Assembly: GCF_030697375.1 (NCBI RefSeq)
Contig: NZ_JAUYQD010000047.1
Span: 1 to 34,115 of the forward strand
Reading direction: 5' to 3'
DNA: 34,115 bases
Origin: Rhodoferax sp.
GTDB lineage: Bacteria > Pseudomonadota > Gammaproteobacteria > Burkholderiales > Burkholderiaceae_C
How positions within the stretch are numbered: position 1 is the stretch's first letter; the number at the start of each line of letters is the position of its first letter. The position numbers were made by a program, and so were the translations under genes. This document shows, piece by piece, positions 16,207 to 24,696 of this stretch. The notes below the pieces were generated by a model. It did no database searches, was not told where the DNA came from, and saw nothing but the letters and a program-made list of their open reading frames with translations.

Positions 16207-17642
16207 ACATCCAACGCTTTCATGCACCAACATCCCGCGAAGCACTGGCCAAGGCACGGTTGGTTTTTGGTGAAGGAACTTTGATCCTGTTCAACCGCCC
16301 CACCGAAAACGGCGTGGAAGTAGTGGCCACCGCCGAAGACTCGCTGGCAGCATTGGACCGCGGCGAAAGCCCCTTGGGCAGCCCCAAGGCAAGCAAGCTG
16401 CGCCCCACGCCCCAACCCAGTTACCAAGAGGTTGCAAGCAAGGTGGAGGACGATGCGGCCCAACTGGCCATGAGCACCCTGTCGTTTCAAGATTACGTGC
16501 GTGAACGTATGTTGCGCAAACGCCATGAATCGGCCCAAAACCAGGCCGCGGCGCAGGCGCCCAACGTTGCGCCACAAGAGCGCCCCCGTGCCGCTTTTGT
16601 GCAAAAAATTCAGGTGGAAACCGATATAACTGCACCCAAAGTCATTTCCACCCGTAAACCCCCAACCCCATCGGTGCAGCCCGCAACCGGCATGTCACAA
16701 GGCATCGTGGATGAACTGCACGCGATGAAGGACTTGATTGAGGACCGCTTCAATACGCTTGCGTGGTTAGGGCAGGCCCGCCAGAACCCCATACAGTCGA
16801 ATCTGATGCTCAAGCTGATTCGGGCAGGTTACTCCCCGACCCTTGCCAGAACCATTCTGGAGAGGATGCCCGAGGAAATGGATGCAGCCCAGTCCGTGCG
16901 CTGGGTGATGGATGTGCTGGAACGGAATCTAAAAACCGATGCTGAGGGCACGCCCCTGCAGGAAGAGGGGGGTACGTTTGCGCTCATTGGTGCAACCGGG
17001 GTCGGCAAAACGACAACGGCAGCCAAACTGGCAGGACTGTGTGCCCGGACCCACGGGGCTGGCAGCGTCGGATTGATCACACTGGACAGCTACCGCGTGG
17101 GCGCACAGGAGCAGCTGCGCGCCTATGGAAAAATGCTGGGGGTGGTGGCCCACCTCGCCCACGACCGCGCCGCCCTGCAAGACTTGCTCGGTCTGTTGTC
17201 CAACAAAAAAATGGTGCTGATCGACACCACCGGCTTGGCGCCCCGGGACCCACGCAAGCGTGAAATGATGGACTTGCTGGATCTGCCCAACGTCAAACGC
17301 CTTCTGGTTCTCAATGCGGGTGGCCATGGAGACACCTTGGACGATGTAGTTTCCGCATTCAAATCAGCCAGCGCACAACAGGTCATTTTTTCAAAGATCG
17401 ATGAAGCCGTCAAACTCGGGCCCGCCATCGACGCGGCCATTCGCCACCAACTGATTCTGCGGGGAGTGACCACCGGACAACGCGTCCCTGAGGACTGGGA
17501 AGCCGCCAGTGCGGCCAAGTTGGTGCGTGCGTCCATGCGGACCTCTGGCAACTCCGCATTCGATCCAAAAATCGGTGACCTGGGTTTCTTTTTCAATCAA
17601 ACTGCGGGCTCCACTTCTTCCAAGGGGCTTTTGGATGCGTGA
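16203..17642 (+). CDS. flhF: SRP-family GTPase FlhF
   Basis: 479 residues. The C-terminal NG domain has the G1 P-loop GATGVGKTTTAAKLA near residue 262, the SLGLITLDSYRVGAQEQL-type G2 segment, IDTTG (G3) and the FSKIDEAVKLGPAI segment (G4/G5). The N-terminal B domain (residues 1-150) starts NIQRFHAPTSREALAKARLVFGEGTLIL. FlhF recruits the first flagellar components to the cell pole in polar flagellates. It is translationally coupled to flhA (ATGA), and its stop lies eight bases inside the following flhG-position gene. Confidence 0.96.
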   Translation: MNIQRFHAPTSREALAKARLVFGEGTLILFNRPTENGVEVVATAEDSLAALDRGESPLGSPKASKLRPTPQPSYQEVASKVEDDAAQLAMSTLSFQDYVRERMLRKRHESAQNQAAAQAPNVAPQERPRAAFVQKIQVETDITAPKVISTRKPPTPSVQPATGMSQGIVDELHAMKDLIEDRFNTLAWLGQARQNPIQSNLMLKLIRAGYSPTLARTILERMPEEMDAAQSVRWVMDVLERNLKTDAEGTPLQEEGGTFALIGATGVGKTTTAAKLAGLCARTHGAGSVGLITLDSYRVGAQEQLRAYGKMLGVVAHLAHDRAALQDLLGLLSNKKMVLIDTTGLAPRDPRKREMMDLLDLPNVKRLLVLNAGGHGDTLDDVVSAFKSASAQQVIFSKIDEAVKLGPAIDAAIRHQLILRGVTTGQRVPEDWEAASAAKLVRASMRTSGNSAFDPKIGDLGFFFNQTAGSTSSKGLLDA

Positions 17643-18432
17643 CAGACCTTCCAATCAGGCGGCTGGCTTGCTGGAACTGGCCATCCCACAAGCACCCAAG
17701 CTTATGGCGGTGGTAAGCCATGGTGATGAGCAGTCTGAACTGCCGGTCTTGTGGAGACTGTGTACTTCCTTGGTCGACTTTGGCTATGCAGTGACGGTTT
17801 TGGATGCCACGACCTGTGAGTCCGAAGCCAATCCTGGCCTAGAACAGCTGCTTGAATACGCCTACTGGCGCGGAAGCGAAAACCCGGATGCTCCGGCCTG
17901 GAACGTGATTCCTGCGGGCATGGGACTGCAAAGCCTGAACGCAGTACCTGAGCGCAAAGCGCAGAGTCTGCAGCACTTAGGACGGCTATTTTTCCACGAA
18001 GGCGTGGTGATTGTGTATGGAAAAGCCGAGTGGCTGACTCCCCTGCTGGCCAACAGTGGCATCAAGCCCCTGCTGGCCCTGGCACCCGTCAAACGTTCCT
18101 TGCTCACCAGCTACCTGGCACTGAAGCGTTTGTTGCTAAAAGGAGGACTTCAGCCTACCATCGTTAATATGGTTGACGACAAACAACGTGCCGCAGGCCC
18201 AGAGGCGAATACTGTGGCACTCAATTTGAGCGACTGTGCAAGGAATTTTCTAGGCTTTGACGTGAACGCCCTCGACATCACCACACCGGACGATTTGGAC
18301 CGGCCCTGCGCGGACATTCAGCGTTTGGCGCTCCAAATGCTGGAAAGCGCACTGCCACTCACCGCTGGTGCGCCGGAGAGCGCCCCCTACGCCCAGCCTT
18401 CCAGCAACAATTACTTTGCGGGGAGCCATTGA
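17635..18432 (+). CDS. FlhG-position protein, MinD-like without a Walker A motif
   Basis: 265 residues from ATG 17635, chosen because AGGGG lies just upstream and the frame overlaps the flhF stop by eight bases. Its place between flhF and fliA is that of flhG (fleN), the MinD-family ATPase that limits flagellar number. The residues 20-60 layout resembles a MinD start (KLMAVVSHGDEQ, then a helix, then YAVTVLDA), but the deviant Walker A lysines (KGGVGKT/S) are absent. Later parts (VNMVDDKQRA; NFLGFDVNALD) loosely recall the MinD fold. I infer a degenerate, probably non-ATPase FlhG relative; homology itself needs profile comparison. It is coupled to flhF and fliA. Confidence 0.7.
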   Translation: MRDRPSNQAAGLLELAIPQAPKLMAVVSHGDEQSELPVLWRLCTSLVDFGYAVTVLDATTCESEANPGLEQLLEYAYWRGSENPDAPAWNVIPAGMGLQSLNAVPERKAQSLQHLGRLFFHEGVVIVYGKAEWLTPLLANSGIKPLLALAPVKRSLLTSYLALKRLLLKGGLQPTIVNMVDDKQRAAGPEANTVALNLSDCARNFLGFDVNALDITTPDDLDRPCADIQRLALQMLESALPLTAGAPESAPYAQPSSNNYFAGSH

Positions 18433-19148
18433 TGTACACAGCCAAAGGGCAACTCGACCGCAATGCCCTGATCAGACAATACCAGCCCTTGGTGCGGCGG
18501 TTGGCGCACCACATGATGGCGAAACTCCCCGCCAGCGTGGAAGTGGACGACCTGATTCAGGTCGGATTGATCGGGCTTTCCGACGCACTTTCACGATTTG
18601 AGGCATCCCAAGGGGTGCAATTCGAAACCTTTGCCACCCAGCGTATCCGTGGTGCGATGCTGGACGAGTTGCGGGAAAACGACTGGATGTCGCGGGGGTC
18701 GCGCAAGAGCCAAAAAGACATCGAAGTGGCTATGCGGCGCCTTGAACACCGGCTGGGCCGCAGTCCGGCCGAGTCCGAAATTGCCGCCGAACTGGGCATG
18801 GGCTTGACGGAATACCAGGCGCTGTTGGGCAAGGTCCGCGGGACACAGTTGGTGTACCTGGAGGACATGGCGCGCCGCAGCGAAGACGATGACACCTACC
18901 TGGATCGGCATGTGGGCGACAACGAAGCCGATCCGCTGAACATGCTGCGCGACCACCGGCTGCGCCAAGCCCTGGTGGCCGCCATCAAAGGCTTGCCCGA
19001 ACGCGAACAATTCATCATGAGCATGTACTACGAACAGGACATGAACCTCAAAGAGATTGCAGCCGTTCTGGATGTCACCGAATCCCGGGTGTGCCAACTG
19101 CACAGCCAGTCGATTGCCCGTCTACGGGCAAAAATGCGTTCACACTGA
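18432..19148 (+). CDS. fliA: Flagellar sigma factor FliA (sigma-28)
   Basis: 238 residues from ATG 18432, which shares its A with the preceding TGA; a TTG one codon earlier is less likely, and GGGGAG lies upstream. Region 2 is clear (LPASVEVDDLIQVGLIGLSDALSRFEASQGVQFETFATQRIRGAMLDELRENDW), region 3 follows (LGRSPAESEIAAELGM), and region 4 has LPEREQFIMSMYYEQDMNLKEIAAVLDVTESRVCQLHSQSIARLRAKM. It directs polymerase to late promoters (flagellin, mot, flgM) and is held inactive by FlgM, encoded nearby on the opposite strand. Confidence 0.98.
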   Translation: MYTAKGQLDRNALIRQYQPLVRRLAHHMMAKLPASVEVDDLIQVGLIGLSDALSRFEASQGVQFETFATQRIRGAMLDELRENDWMSRGSRKSQKDIEVAMRRLEHRLGRSPAESEIAAELGMGLTEYQALLGKVRGTQLVYLEDMARRSEDDDTYLDRHVGDNEADPLNMLRDHRLRQALVAAIKGLPEREQFIMSMYYEQDMNLKEIAAVLDVTESRVCQLHSQSIARLRAKMRSH

Positions 19149-19167
19149 GCGAAATTAAGCCCCGGCG

Positions 19168-19191
19168 CCCGACTGGCTCAGCGCCAGTGGG
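19168..19191. terminator. Possible bidirectional terminator between fliA and flgN
   Basis: Perfect inverted repeat ACTGGC (19172-19177) and GCCAGT (19183-19188) with a five-base loop, extendable by flanking CCC/GGG with a bulge. It sits in the 51-bp gap between converging gene ends. There is no good T-run on either side, so termination is inferred mainly from position. Confidence 0.4.
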
Positions 19192-19199
19192 TGCCTGCT

Positions 19200-19589
19200 T
19201 CAGGCTGAAAAGACTTTGAAGGCACCCGATGGCCGCACACCGCCGCCGTAAGGGCCGGCATTGGCGGCGTAGGTGGTTTTTTGGGTGGCGGGGACGACCA
19301 ACTGCAAAGCCCGTTCAACATACGCCGAGCGGCGCAGCAAGTTTTCACGCAAGACCGGCATCCCCTCGGCCAGCGCCTTGATGCGCGGTGACAAAGATGC
19401 AGCCGCTACGAGTGAAACGCGGTTACGCCCCATTTCGTCCACCATCTGCACAAAATGGACGGCCATTTTCTGCAGCATGGCACTTGCCGCTTGAACCGCT
19501 TCAGGATTGCCGTCAACCAATGCCGAAGAGACCGCATTGAACTGGTGCTCAACGCGGTCGAGTTGCTGTTCCAAGGATGAATGTGACAT
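19200..19589 (-). CDS. flgN: FlgN-like chaperone for FlgK and FlgL
   Basis: 129 residues, mostly helical for the first 100 (SLEQQLDRVEHQFNAVSSALVDGNPEAVQAASAMLQKMAVHFVQM), then a Gly/Ala-rich tail. FlgN family proteins bind the C-termini of the hook-associated proteins FlgK and FlgL in the cytoplasm. It is downstream of flgM by 39 bp on the same strand, in the standard flgM-flgN order. Sequence conservation in this family is low; position and helical profile support the call. Confidence 0.85.
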   Translation of the reverse strand: MSHSSLEQQLDRVEHQFNAVSSALVDGNPEAVQAASAMLQKMAVHFVQMVDEMGRNRVSLVAAASLSPRIKALAEGMPVLRENLLRRSAYVERALQLVVPATQKTTYAANAGPYGGGVRPSGAFKVFSA

Positions 19590-19628
19590 TTCAAGGCCTT
19601 TGCACGGTTAAAAGTGCACAGGCCCGGC

Positions 19629-19961
19629 TCAATTGGTGGTTCGCTTGAGCATTTCCTGCGCGTTGGACAACAGCTTGTCTGCGATTGCCTCTGGATTGAC
19701 GACGTATGTCCCTTGCTGTATCGCCGTGCGCACAGCAGACACCTTCTGGGCATCGATTTCCGCCCCTTCGCCCCGGTCGGCTTTCTCCAGCGCACGCGCT
19801 GCCGTCGACACCGTGACGGAAACGCCGGCCGAGCGGGGGCTCGGAGCAGCGTTGGCCTTGGCGGCCGCCGACGCACCAGCCCCTGCATCCGTTTTTTGCG
19901 AAGCGGATGTTTTGGCCTGCGTGACGACAGCGGGAAGTTCTGAGGGTTGACCTATTTTCAT
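19629..19961 (-). CDS. flgM: Anti-sigma-28 factor FlgM
   Basis: 110 residues from ATG 19961 with TTGGAGAAC just upstream; an in-frame TTG at 19973 is inside that ribosome site and is rejected. The N-terminal half is low-complexity Ala/Ser/Thr, fitting the disordered, exportable part. The C-terminal half carries the sigma-binding helices (IDAQKVSAVRTAIQQGTYVVNPEAIADKLL). FlgM holds FliA inactive until it is exported through the finished hook-basal body. A perfect sigma-28 promoter lies upstream, giving negative feedback. Confidence 0.95.
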   Translation of the reverse strand: MKIGQPSELPAVVTQAKTSASQKTDAGAGASAAAKANAAPSPRSAGVSVTVSTAARALEKADRGEGAEIDAQKVSAVRTAIQQGTYVVNPEAIADKLLSNAQEMLKRTTN

Positions 19962-20003
19962 TGCGTTCTCCAAAACTACAGTACGTGTAGCCTCGTACGA
20001 ATG

Positions 20004-20030
20004 TTATCGGCCCGATCATGGCTGACTTTA
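20004..20030 (-). promoter_or_regulatory. Sigma-28 promoter for flgM-flgN
   Basis: Minus-strand TAAA (20030-20027), 15 bases, GCCGATAA (20011-20004), a perfect match to the core FliA consensus with exact spacing. It lies about 43 bp before the flgM ATG, between flgA and flgM. Confidence 0.85.
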
Positions 20031-20058
20031 GTGCTATTTGCACAGAATATTTCTGTAC

Positions 20059-20799
20059 TTACAGGTCAATTTTGATGGTGTGGGAGTCCAGAACCAAACC
20101 CGAGGCCACACGTCCATTCTCCATGCGAACCTTGGCTGGCTGGCCCAACACCCCTGCGGACAAGGCCTGGCCGTCGCCAGAAATCTGAAACCCCACACCT
20201 TGCGCGACGACACGAACCTGGGCGCCCGCCCGGAAAACTTGCGCCGGTTTGACCATTCCCTGGCGCAAAGTCTGCCCGGTGGTCAAAAGCCGGGTCGCCA
20301 CCTGCCCTACCCATGCGGCACGGTCCTGCAGCACAGGGTTCGTCTCTTCCGCCCAATCCACCTCGACTTGCAGCGCATCGGCGTCGGTCAATACGGCACC
20401 CGCCGGCACATGGCCCTTGACCACCCATGCGTTTCCGAACGCGTTGACCGTCACGGGCACCGACACATTCCAGCGGACCATACCATCCACGCAACGTAAA
20501 CCCACCCGGGTTTTTCCCCACAAACGCGATCCCACAGGCAAATAGGCCTCCACATTGCCACAAGGCGCCAGCTTGAGCCGGCTGTCCACGCCGCCCACGC
20601 TGACTTCCATACGCAGTGCGCTGGGCTGGGCACCCACCACTGCGGTGCGCAGCCAATTTTGGGCGGTGCTTTGAAGCTCTGCGCCAGACTGCACTTGCGC
20701 CCAAGCGGCCCCAGCCACCCACTGCAATGCCATGGCAAGCGCAATGGCGGCGCACCGGCTCCGCGAGGAAGTTTGGAACAAGGGAATGGATAGTGGCAT
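20059..20799 (-). CDS. flgA: P-ring assembly chaperone FlgA
   Basis: 246 residues from ATG 20799, chosen over an upstream ATG because CCAGGAG lies nine bases before it. A Sec signal peptide spans about residues 1-35 (hydrophobic AAIALAMALQWVAGAAWA, cleavage after AWA). The mature part has the SAF domain typical of FlgA (PVTVNAFGNAWVVKGHVPAGAVLTDADALQVEVDWAE) and the C-terminal ALSAGVLGQPAKVRMENGRVASGLV. FlgA helps FlgI assemble the periplasmic P ring. It diverges from flgB across a 219-bp gap. Confidence 0.95.
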   Translation of the reverse strand: MPLSIPLFQTSSRSRCAAIALAMALQWVAGAAWAQVQSGAELQSTAQNWLRTAVVGAQPSALRMEVSVGGVDSRLKLAPCGNVEAYLPVGSRLWGKTRVGLRCVDGMVRWNVSVPVTVNAFGNAWVVKGHVPAGAVLTDADALQVEVDWAEETNPVLQDRAAWVGQVATRLLTTGQTLRQGMVKPAQVFRAGAQVRVVAQGVGFQISGDGQALSAGVLGQPAKVRMENGRVASGLVLDSHTIKIDL

Positions 20800-20889
20800 G
20801 GCGTGTCTCCTGGCGTCACAGTGGTCCGGCACGTCCTGTGCAAAACCACTCTTTCACTGCCAATGACTATAGAGAGAGCCCGCTACTGC

Positions 20890-20991
20890 AATACCCCCAA
20901 ATACCCGCGATTCACCCCGCAATTCCACGGCTAAAAAATTAAAGGTTTTTCCATAATTGCCCTACGTCGAACCGCTTGGCCCATGTAGGGC
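20890..20991 (+). promoter_or_regulatory. Candidate flgB operon promoter and leader hairpin
   Basis: CATAAT at 20952-20957 is a good sigma-70 -10 box with no clear -35, as expected for an activator-dependent promoter. The AT-containing direct repeats AATACCCCCAAATACCCGCG at 20890-20909 lie about 60 bp upstream of the inferred start, where FlhD4C2 binds in class II promoters, but the match to the E. coli FlhDC box is poor. A 7-bp inverted repeat GCCCTAC (20959-20965)/GTAGGGC (20985-20991) lies in the leader, 27 bp before the flgB start. Confidence 0.35.
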
Positions 20992-21018
20992 CCGGCGAGA
21001 CCCCACGCCGAGGTGCCT

Positions 21019-21456
21019 ATGTTTGCCAATATGACCAATGGACTTGACTTTCAATCGAAAGCACTGGTCCTGCGCGCGGACCGCCAACGGATCATTGCCA
21101 GCAACATCGCCAATGCGGACACGCCGGGCTATGTGGGCCGCGACATCAATTTCAAAGAAGCCATGAATACCGCCATGGGCGGCAACTCACTGTCTCTCAC
21201 ACCCAGTGCGCCCACAGGCGGCACAGCGGATGGAACCACCCACGCACGGCACATTGCACTGCAAAGCACCATGGGCAGCCTGGGCGCATCCCCACTGGAC
21301 TACACCACCCAAATCCAACCCGCCATGGACGGCAACAGCGTGGACCTGGACCGCGAACGCGCCAACTTTGTAGACAACTCGGTTCGTTATGAAGCCACCC
21401 TTCGCTTTATTAACGGCCAGTCCAAGGCGATCTTGAGCGCGATTCAAGGGCAGTAA
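21019..21456 (+). CDS. flgB: Proximal rod protein FlgB
   Basis: 145 residues from ATG 21019 (a GTG two codons upstream is part of the ribosome site region GAGGTG). It shows the rod-protein N-terminal motif RQRIIASNIANADTPGYVGRDINFKEAM and the C-terminal ERANFVDNSVRYEATLRFINGQSKAILSAIQG. FlgB is exported by the flagellar type III system and forms the cell-proximal rod above the MS ring. First gene of the flgB-flgL operon. Confidence 0.97.
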   Translation: MFANMTNGLDFQSKALVLRADRQRIIASNIANADTPGYVGRDINFKEAMNTAMGGNSLSLTPSAPTGGTADGTTHARHIALQSTMGSLGASPLDYTTQIQPAMDGNSVDLDRERANFVDNSVRYEATLRFINGQSKAILSAIQGQ

Positions 21457-21486
21457 CACCATCGATTGCGCTAACGGAGCCACACC

Positions 21487-21891
21487 ATGTCCATGTTTTC
21501 CATTTTCAATGTATCGGGGAGCGCGATCAGTTCGCAGTCGCAGCGGCTCAATGTCGTGGCCAGCAACCTCGCCAACGCGGACGCCGTGGCGGGCCCGGAC
21601 GGACAGGGTTACAAGAGCCGGCAGGTGGTTTTCGAGACCGTGCCCATGGGCTCGGATGCCTCGGCGGGCGTCAAAGTCAGCTCCATCCGGGAGAGCGCCG
21701 ACCCCCTGCGCCGGGTGCACAACCCGTCTCACCCTTCCGCCGATGCGGAGGGCTATATCACCCAATCCAATGTGAATCCGGTGGAAGAAATGGTCAACAT
21801 GATTTCCGCCTCGCGCTCGTACCAAAACAATGTGGAGGTCATGAACACGGCCAAGACGCTGTTGCTCAAGACCCTGCAGATGGGTCAATAA
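21487..21891 (+). CDS. flgC: Proximal rod protein FlgC
   Basis: 134 residues with the motif RLNVVASNLANADAVAGPDGQGYKSRQVVFE near the N-terminus and the C-terminal NVNPVEEMVNMISASRSYQNNVEVMNTAKTLLLKTLQMGQ shared by axial proteins. It forms part of the proximal rod with FlgB and FlgF. It starts 30 bp after flgB with GGAG upstream. Confidence 0.97.
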   Translation: MSMFSIFNVSGSAISSQSQRLNVVASNLANADAVAGPDGQGYKSRQVVFETVPMGSDASAGVKVSSIRESADPLRRVHNPSHPSADAEGYITQSNVNPVEEMVNMISASRSYQNNVEVMNTAKTLLLKTLQMGQ

Positions 21892-21908
21892 ACCCAGGAA
21901 AGCCCACT

Positions 21909-22568
21909 ATGACCACTGCCATCACCTCCAGCACAGACGTCTCCTCCCTGGTGACCTCCGGCAATAAGAAGAGCACCGCCTTGAGCGACGCCAATGCCTC
22001 GCAGGATCGTTTCTTGAAATTGCTGGTGGCGCAATTGAGCAACCAGGACCCCATGAACCCCATGGACAACGCCCAAATGACCAGCCAAATGGCACAGATC
22101 AATACGGTGTCGGGTATCCAGCAGGTGAATGAAAGCGTCAAATCGCTCACCACGCAGTTTGCATCCATGCAAATGCTGCAAGGGGCCAACATGATCGGCC
22201 ATGACGTACTAATGCAAAGCAACACTTTGTCAGTCAACGCGGGCAAAGCAAGCGGGGGCATTGATTTACCCGCCTCCGCCGACAAGGTGAGTGTGCAGAT
22301 CCTGTCACCCTCAGGCCAAGTGGTGGACACCCTGAATTTGGGGGCCATGACCGCCGGGCGCCACAGTTTTGAATGGGATGCCTCCCGCTACACCGGCACC
22401 GCCAACCCCACCTTCAAAGTCACGGCCATGCAGGGCAGCAAGAACCTGGAAGTAACGTCCCTGGCCCGAGACACGGTGGAGTCCATTGGGTCCGATGGCA
22501 CGACCCTGACCCTGCAACTCAAAGGCCGTGCCGCCGTGGCCTATGGCGATATCCAGGCCATTTTGTAA
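21909..22568 (+). CDS. flgD: Hook capping protein FlgD
   Basis: 219 residues. The N-terminal half carries the FlgD signature (ASQDRFLKLLVAQLSNQDPMNPMDNAQMTSQMAQINTVSGIQQVN), followed by a FlgD Ig-like domain (VSVQILSPSGQVVDTLNLG...GRHSFEWDASRYTGTANPTFKVTA). FlgD is a temporary scaffold at the tip of the growing hook and is replaced by FlgK. Spacing to flgC is 17 bp. Confidence 0.97.
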   Translation: MTTAITSSTDVSSLVTSGNKKSTALSDANASQDRFLKLLVAQLSNQDPMNPMDNAQMTSQMAQINTVSGIQQVNESVKSLTTQFASMQMLQGANMIGHDVLMQSNTLSVNAGKASGGIDLPASADKVSVQILSPSGQVVDTLNLGAMTAGRHSFEWDASRYTGTANPTFKVTAMQGSKNLEVTSLARDTVESIGSDGTTLTLQLKGRAAVAYGDIQAIL

Positions 22569-22611
22569 ACAACCCCACACATTCATCACCGCTTTTTTGG
22601 AGAAATAAATC

Positions 22612-23922
22612 ATGGGTTTTCAAACAGGACTCTCCGGCTTGAACGCTTCGAGCAAGAGAATGGATGTCATTGGGAACAACATTTCCAATGCCAATACCGT
22701 GGGCATGAAAGTCTCGCGCACAGAATTCACAGAATTGGTGGCCTCCGCCCTGGGACCCAGCGGCGGCGGCGGCCGCTCGGGGGGCGGCATCGGGGTGGCC
22801 GTTGGTGCAATCACGCAGCAATTCTCCCAAGGCACCATGAACGTCACTGGCAACAGCCTGGATGTAGCCATCAACGGCGGCGGTTTTTTTGAAATAACCC
22901 AGCAGGATGGAACCAAAGCCTATACCCGGGACGGTCAGTTCAAGCTGACCAGCGATGGCGACATCGTCACCAACACCGGCGCCAACCTGATGGGCTACCC
23001 CACGGATTCTCTGGGTGTTACCACCAGTACATTGGTTCAGAAACTGTCTGTCCCAACCGGAGCCCCCATCCCGGCGCTCGCAACTTCTGAGATTACGGCG
23101 GAGTTCAATCTGGATTCACGCGCCAAACTCGGATCCACCGCCGTGGCCCCGGCCGTCCCAGTCTCCATAGGCACGGTTGGCACCACCATGACGGGCTACG
23201 ACGCACAGGGTGTACCGGTATCCATCAACCTCTATTTCGACAAAACTTCGGCGGACAAATGGGATGTCTATGTGCCCGACCCAAACATCCCCGCAGTGAC
23301 GGTTCCACCCACCCCGCTCAATCCTCCGATATTGCTGGCCAGCATGGAGTTCGATGCCAATGGTGCACTCATAGGGACTTTGGACAATACAGGCACGGCG
23401 ACAGCCACCCTGGGCGTCGTCAACATGGATCTGTATTCGAGCAACCCGAATGTCAACCTCGCCAGTACGCCTCCAGGGCAGTTTTCAGCGACCCTTGACC
23501 TGAGCAGGGCCACGCAATACGGCACCACCTTTGCGGTGTCTTCGTTGACGCAAGACGGCTACACGGCGGGCAACCTGACCGGCGTAAAAATTAGCGAACA
23601 AGGCATTCTCACCACCACCTACTCCAATGGACAAACCCAGGCACGGGGCCAAGTCTCCCTGGCCGACTTTCGCAATGTGCAAGGGCTCACACCGGTGGGG
23701 GCGGGGGCCTGGGTGGAAACCAGCGCATCTGGACAGCCGGTGGAGGGGAAACCCGGCAATGGCAACTTCGGAAAACTGCGCGCTGGCGCCACGGAAGACT
23801 CCAACGTGGACCTCACTGCCGAGTTGATCAACATGATGACGGCGCAGCGTGACTACCAGGCCAATGCGCAAACCATCAAAACCCAGGACCAGGTGATGAG
23901 CACCTTGGTCAATCTGCGCTAA
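22612..23922 (+). CDS. flgE: Flagellar hook protein FlgE
   Basis: 436 residues. N-terminal rod-type motif GLSGLNASSKRMDVIGNNISNANTVGMKVSRTEF; a Gly-rich stretch at about residues 51-62 (GGGGRSGGGIGV); the central FlgE D1-D2 domains with GGGFFEITQQDGTKAYTRDGQF; and the C-terminal EDSNVDLTAELINMMTAQRDYQANAQTIKTQDQVMSTLVNLR. It polymerises into the hook, the flexible joint between rod and filament. TTGGAGAAATAAATC before the ATG is a good ribosome site. Confidence 0.98.
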   Translation: MGFQTGLSGLNASSKRMDVIGNNISNANTVGMKVSRTEFTELVASALGPSGGGGRSGGGIGVAVGAITQQFSQGTMNVTGNSLDVAINGGGFFEITQQDGTKAYTRDGQFKLTSDGDIVTNTGANLMGYPTDSLGVTTSTLVQKLSVPTGAPIPALATSEITAEFNLDSRAKLGSTAVAPAVPVSIGTVGTTMTGYDAQGVPVSINLYFDKTSADKWDVYVPDPNIPAVTVPPTPLNPPILLASMEFDANGALIGTLDNTGTATATLGVVNMDLYSSNPNVNLASTPPGQFSATLDLSRATQYGTTFAVSSLTQDGYTAGNLTGVKISEQGILTTTYSNGQTQARGQVSLADFRNVQGLTPVGAGAWVETSASGQPVEGKPGNGNFGKLRAGATEDSNVDLTAELINMMTAQRDYQANAQTIKTQDQVMSTLVNLR

Positions 23923-23937
23923 ACGGAGTAATCGACC

Positions 23938-24678
23938 ATGGACCGCCTCATTTACACCGCGATGTCGGGTGCCAACGCCGCCGCAAGCCGGCAGGCGGTT
24001 CTGTCCAACAACCTGGCCAATGCTTCGACCAACGGATTTCGCGCACAGCTGGCCACCTACCGCGCCGTGCCCCTGCGCGGCGAAGGGGCGACCACCCGGG
24101 TGTTTGCCGTGGAAGCGACGGCCGGCCACTCGGACACCCCCGGCCCGGCGGTGCGCACCGACCGCAGTCTGGACGCCATGACCTCGGGCAATGCCTGGTT
24201 CACGGTGCAGGGTCTGGACGGCACCGAGGCGCACACCCGCAATGGGCATTTTGAAATTTCGACCGACGGGGCCCTGGTGACCGGCAGCGGCTTGCCGGTG
24301 CTCTCCAACAGTGGCTCTCCCATCACCGTGCCGGTGGGCGCAGAAGTGTCCATCGGGCACGACGGCAGCATCAGTGCCAAAGTGGGCAATCAGCCGGCCA
24401 ACAGCATTGGCCGGCTCAAAATGGTCACCCCCACCGGGGAAGATCCCCTCAAACGCGGCGACGATGGGCTGTTCCGAACGCTGTCCGGCGACCCATTGAA
24501 CAACGACGACAACGCGCGGCTGCATGTGGGATCGTTGGAAGGCTCCAACGTCAACCCCATCGAAACCATGGTCGGGATGATCCAGACCGCACGCCAATTT
24601 GAAGCACAGATGCGCTTGCTGCAAACCGCAGAATCCAATGACCGCTCTGCCGGTCAGTTGCTGGGCCTCCAAGGCTAA
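23938..24678 (+). CDS. flgF: Proximal rod protein FlgF
   Basis: 246 residues, starting MDRLIYTAMSGANAAASRQAVLSNNLANASTNGFRAQLATYRAVPL, as in the FlgF family. The centre has NAWFTVQGLDGTEAHTRNGHFEIS, and the C-terminus EGSNVNPIETMVGMIQTARQFEAQMRLLQTAESND. FlgF is a rod protein exported by the flagellar secretion system. It starts 15 bp after flgE with ACGGAG upstream. Confidence 0.97.
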   Translation: MDRLIYTAMSGANAAASRQAVLSNNLANASTNGFRAQLATYRAVPLRGEGATTRVFAVEATAGHSDTPGPAVRTDRSLDAMTSGNAWFTVQGLDGTEAHTRNGHFEISTDGALVTGSGLPVLSNSGSPITVPVGAEVSIGHDGSISAKVGNQPANSIGRLKMVTPTGEDPLKRGDDGLFRTLSGDPLNNDDNARLHVGSLEGSNVNPIETMVGMIQTARQFEAQMRLLQTAESNDRSAGQLLGLQG

Positions 24679-24696
24679 ACGTCAAGAGTACACACC

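Noticed and set aside
20042..20056. ACAGAA-TAT-TTCTGT palindrome at the flgA stop as a terminator
   Set aside because: The stem is AT-rich and no T-run follows on either strand; it may be a protein-binding site or chance.
23485..24672. A 395-codon minus-strand open frame opposite flgE and flgF
   Set aside because: Antisense shadow with biased composition and no recognisable domain; flgE and flgF are certain.
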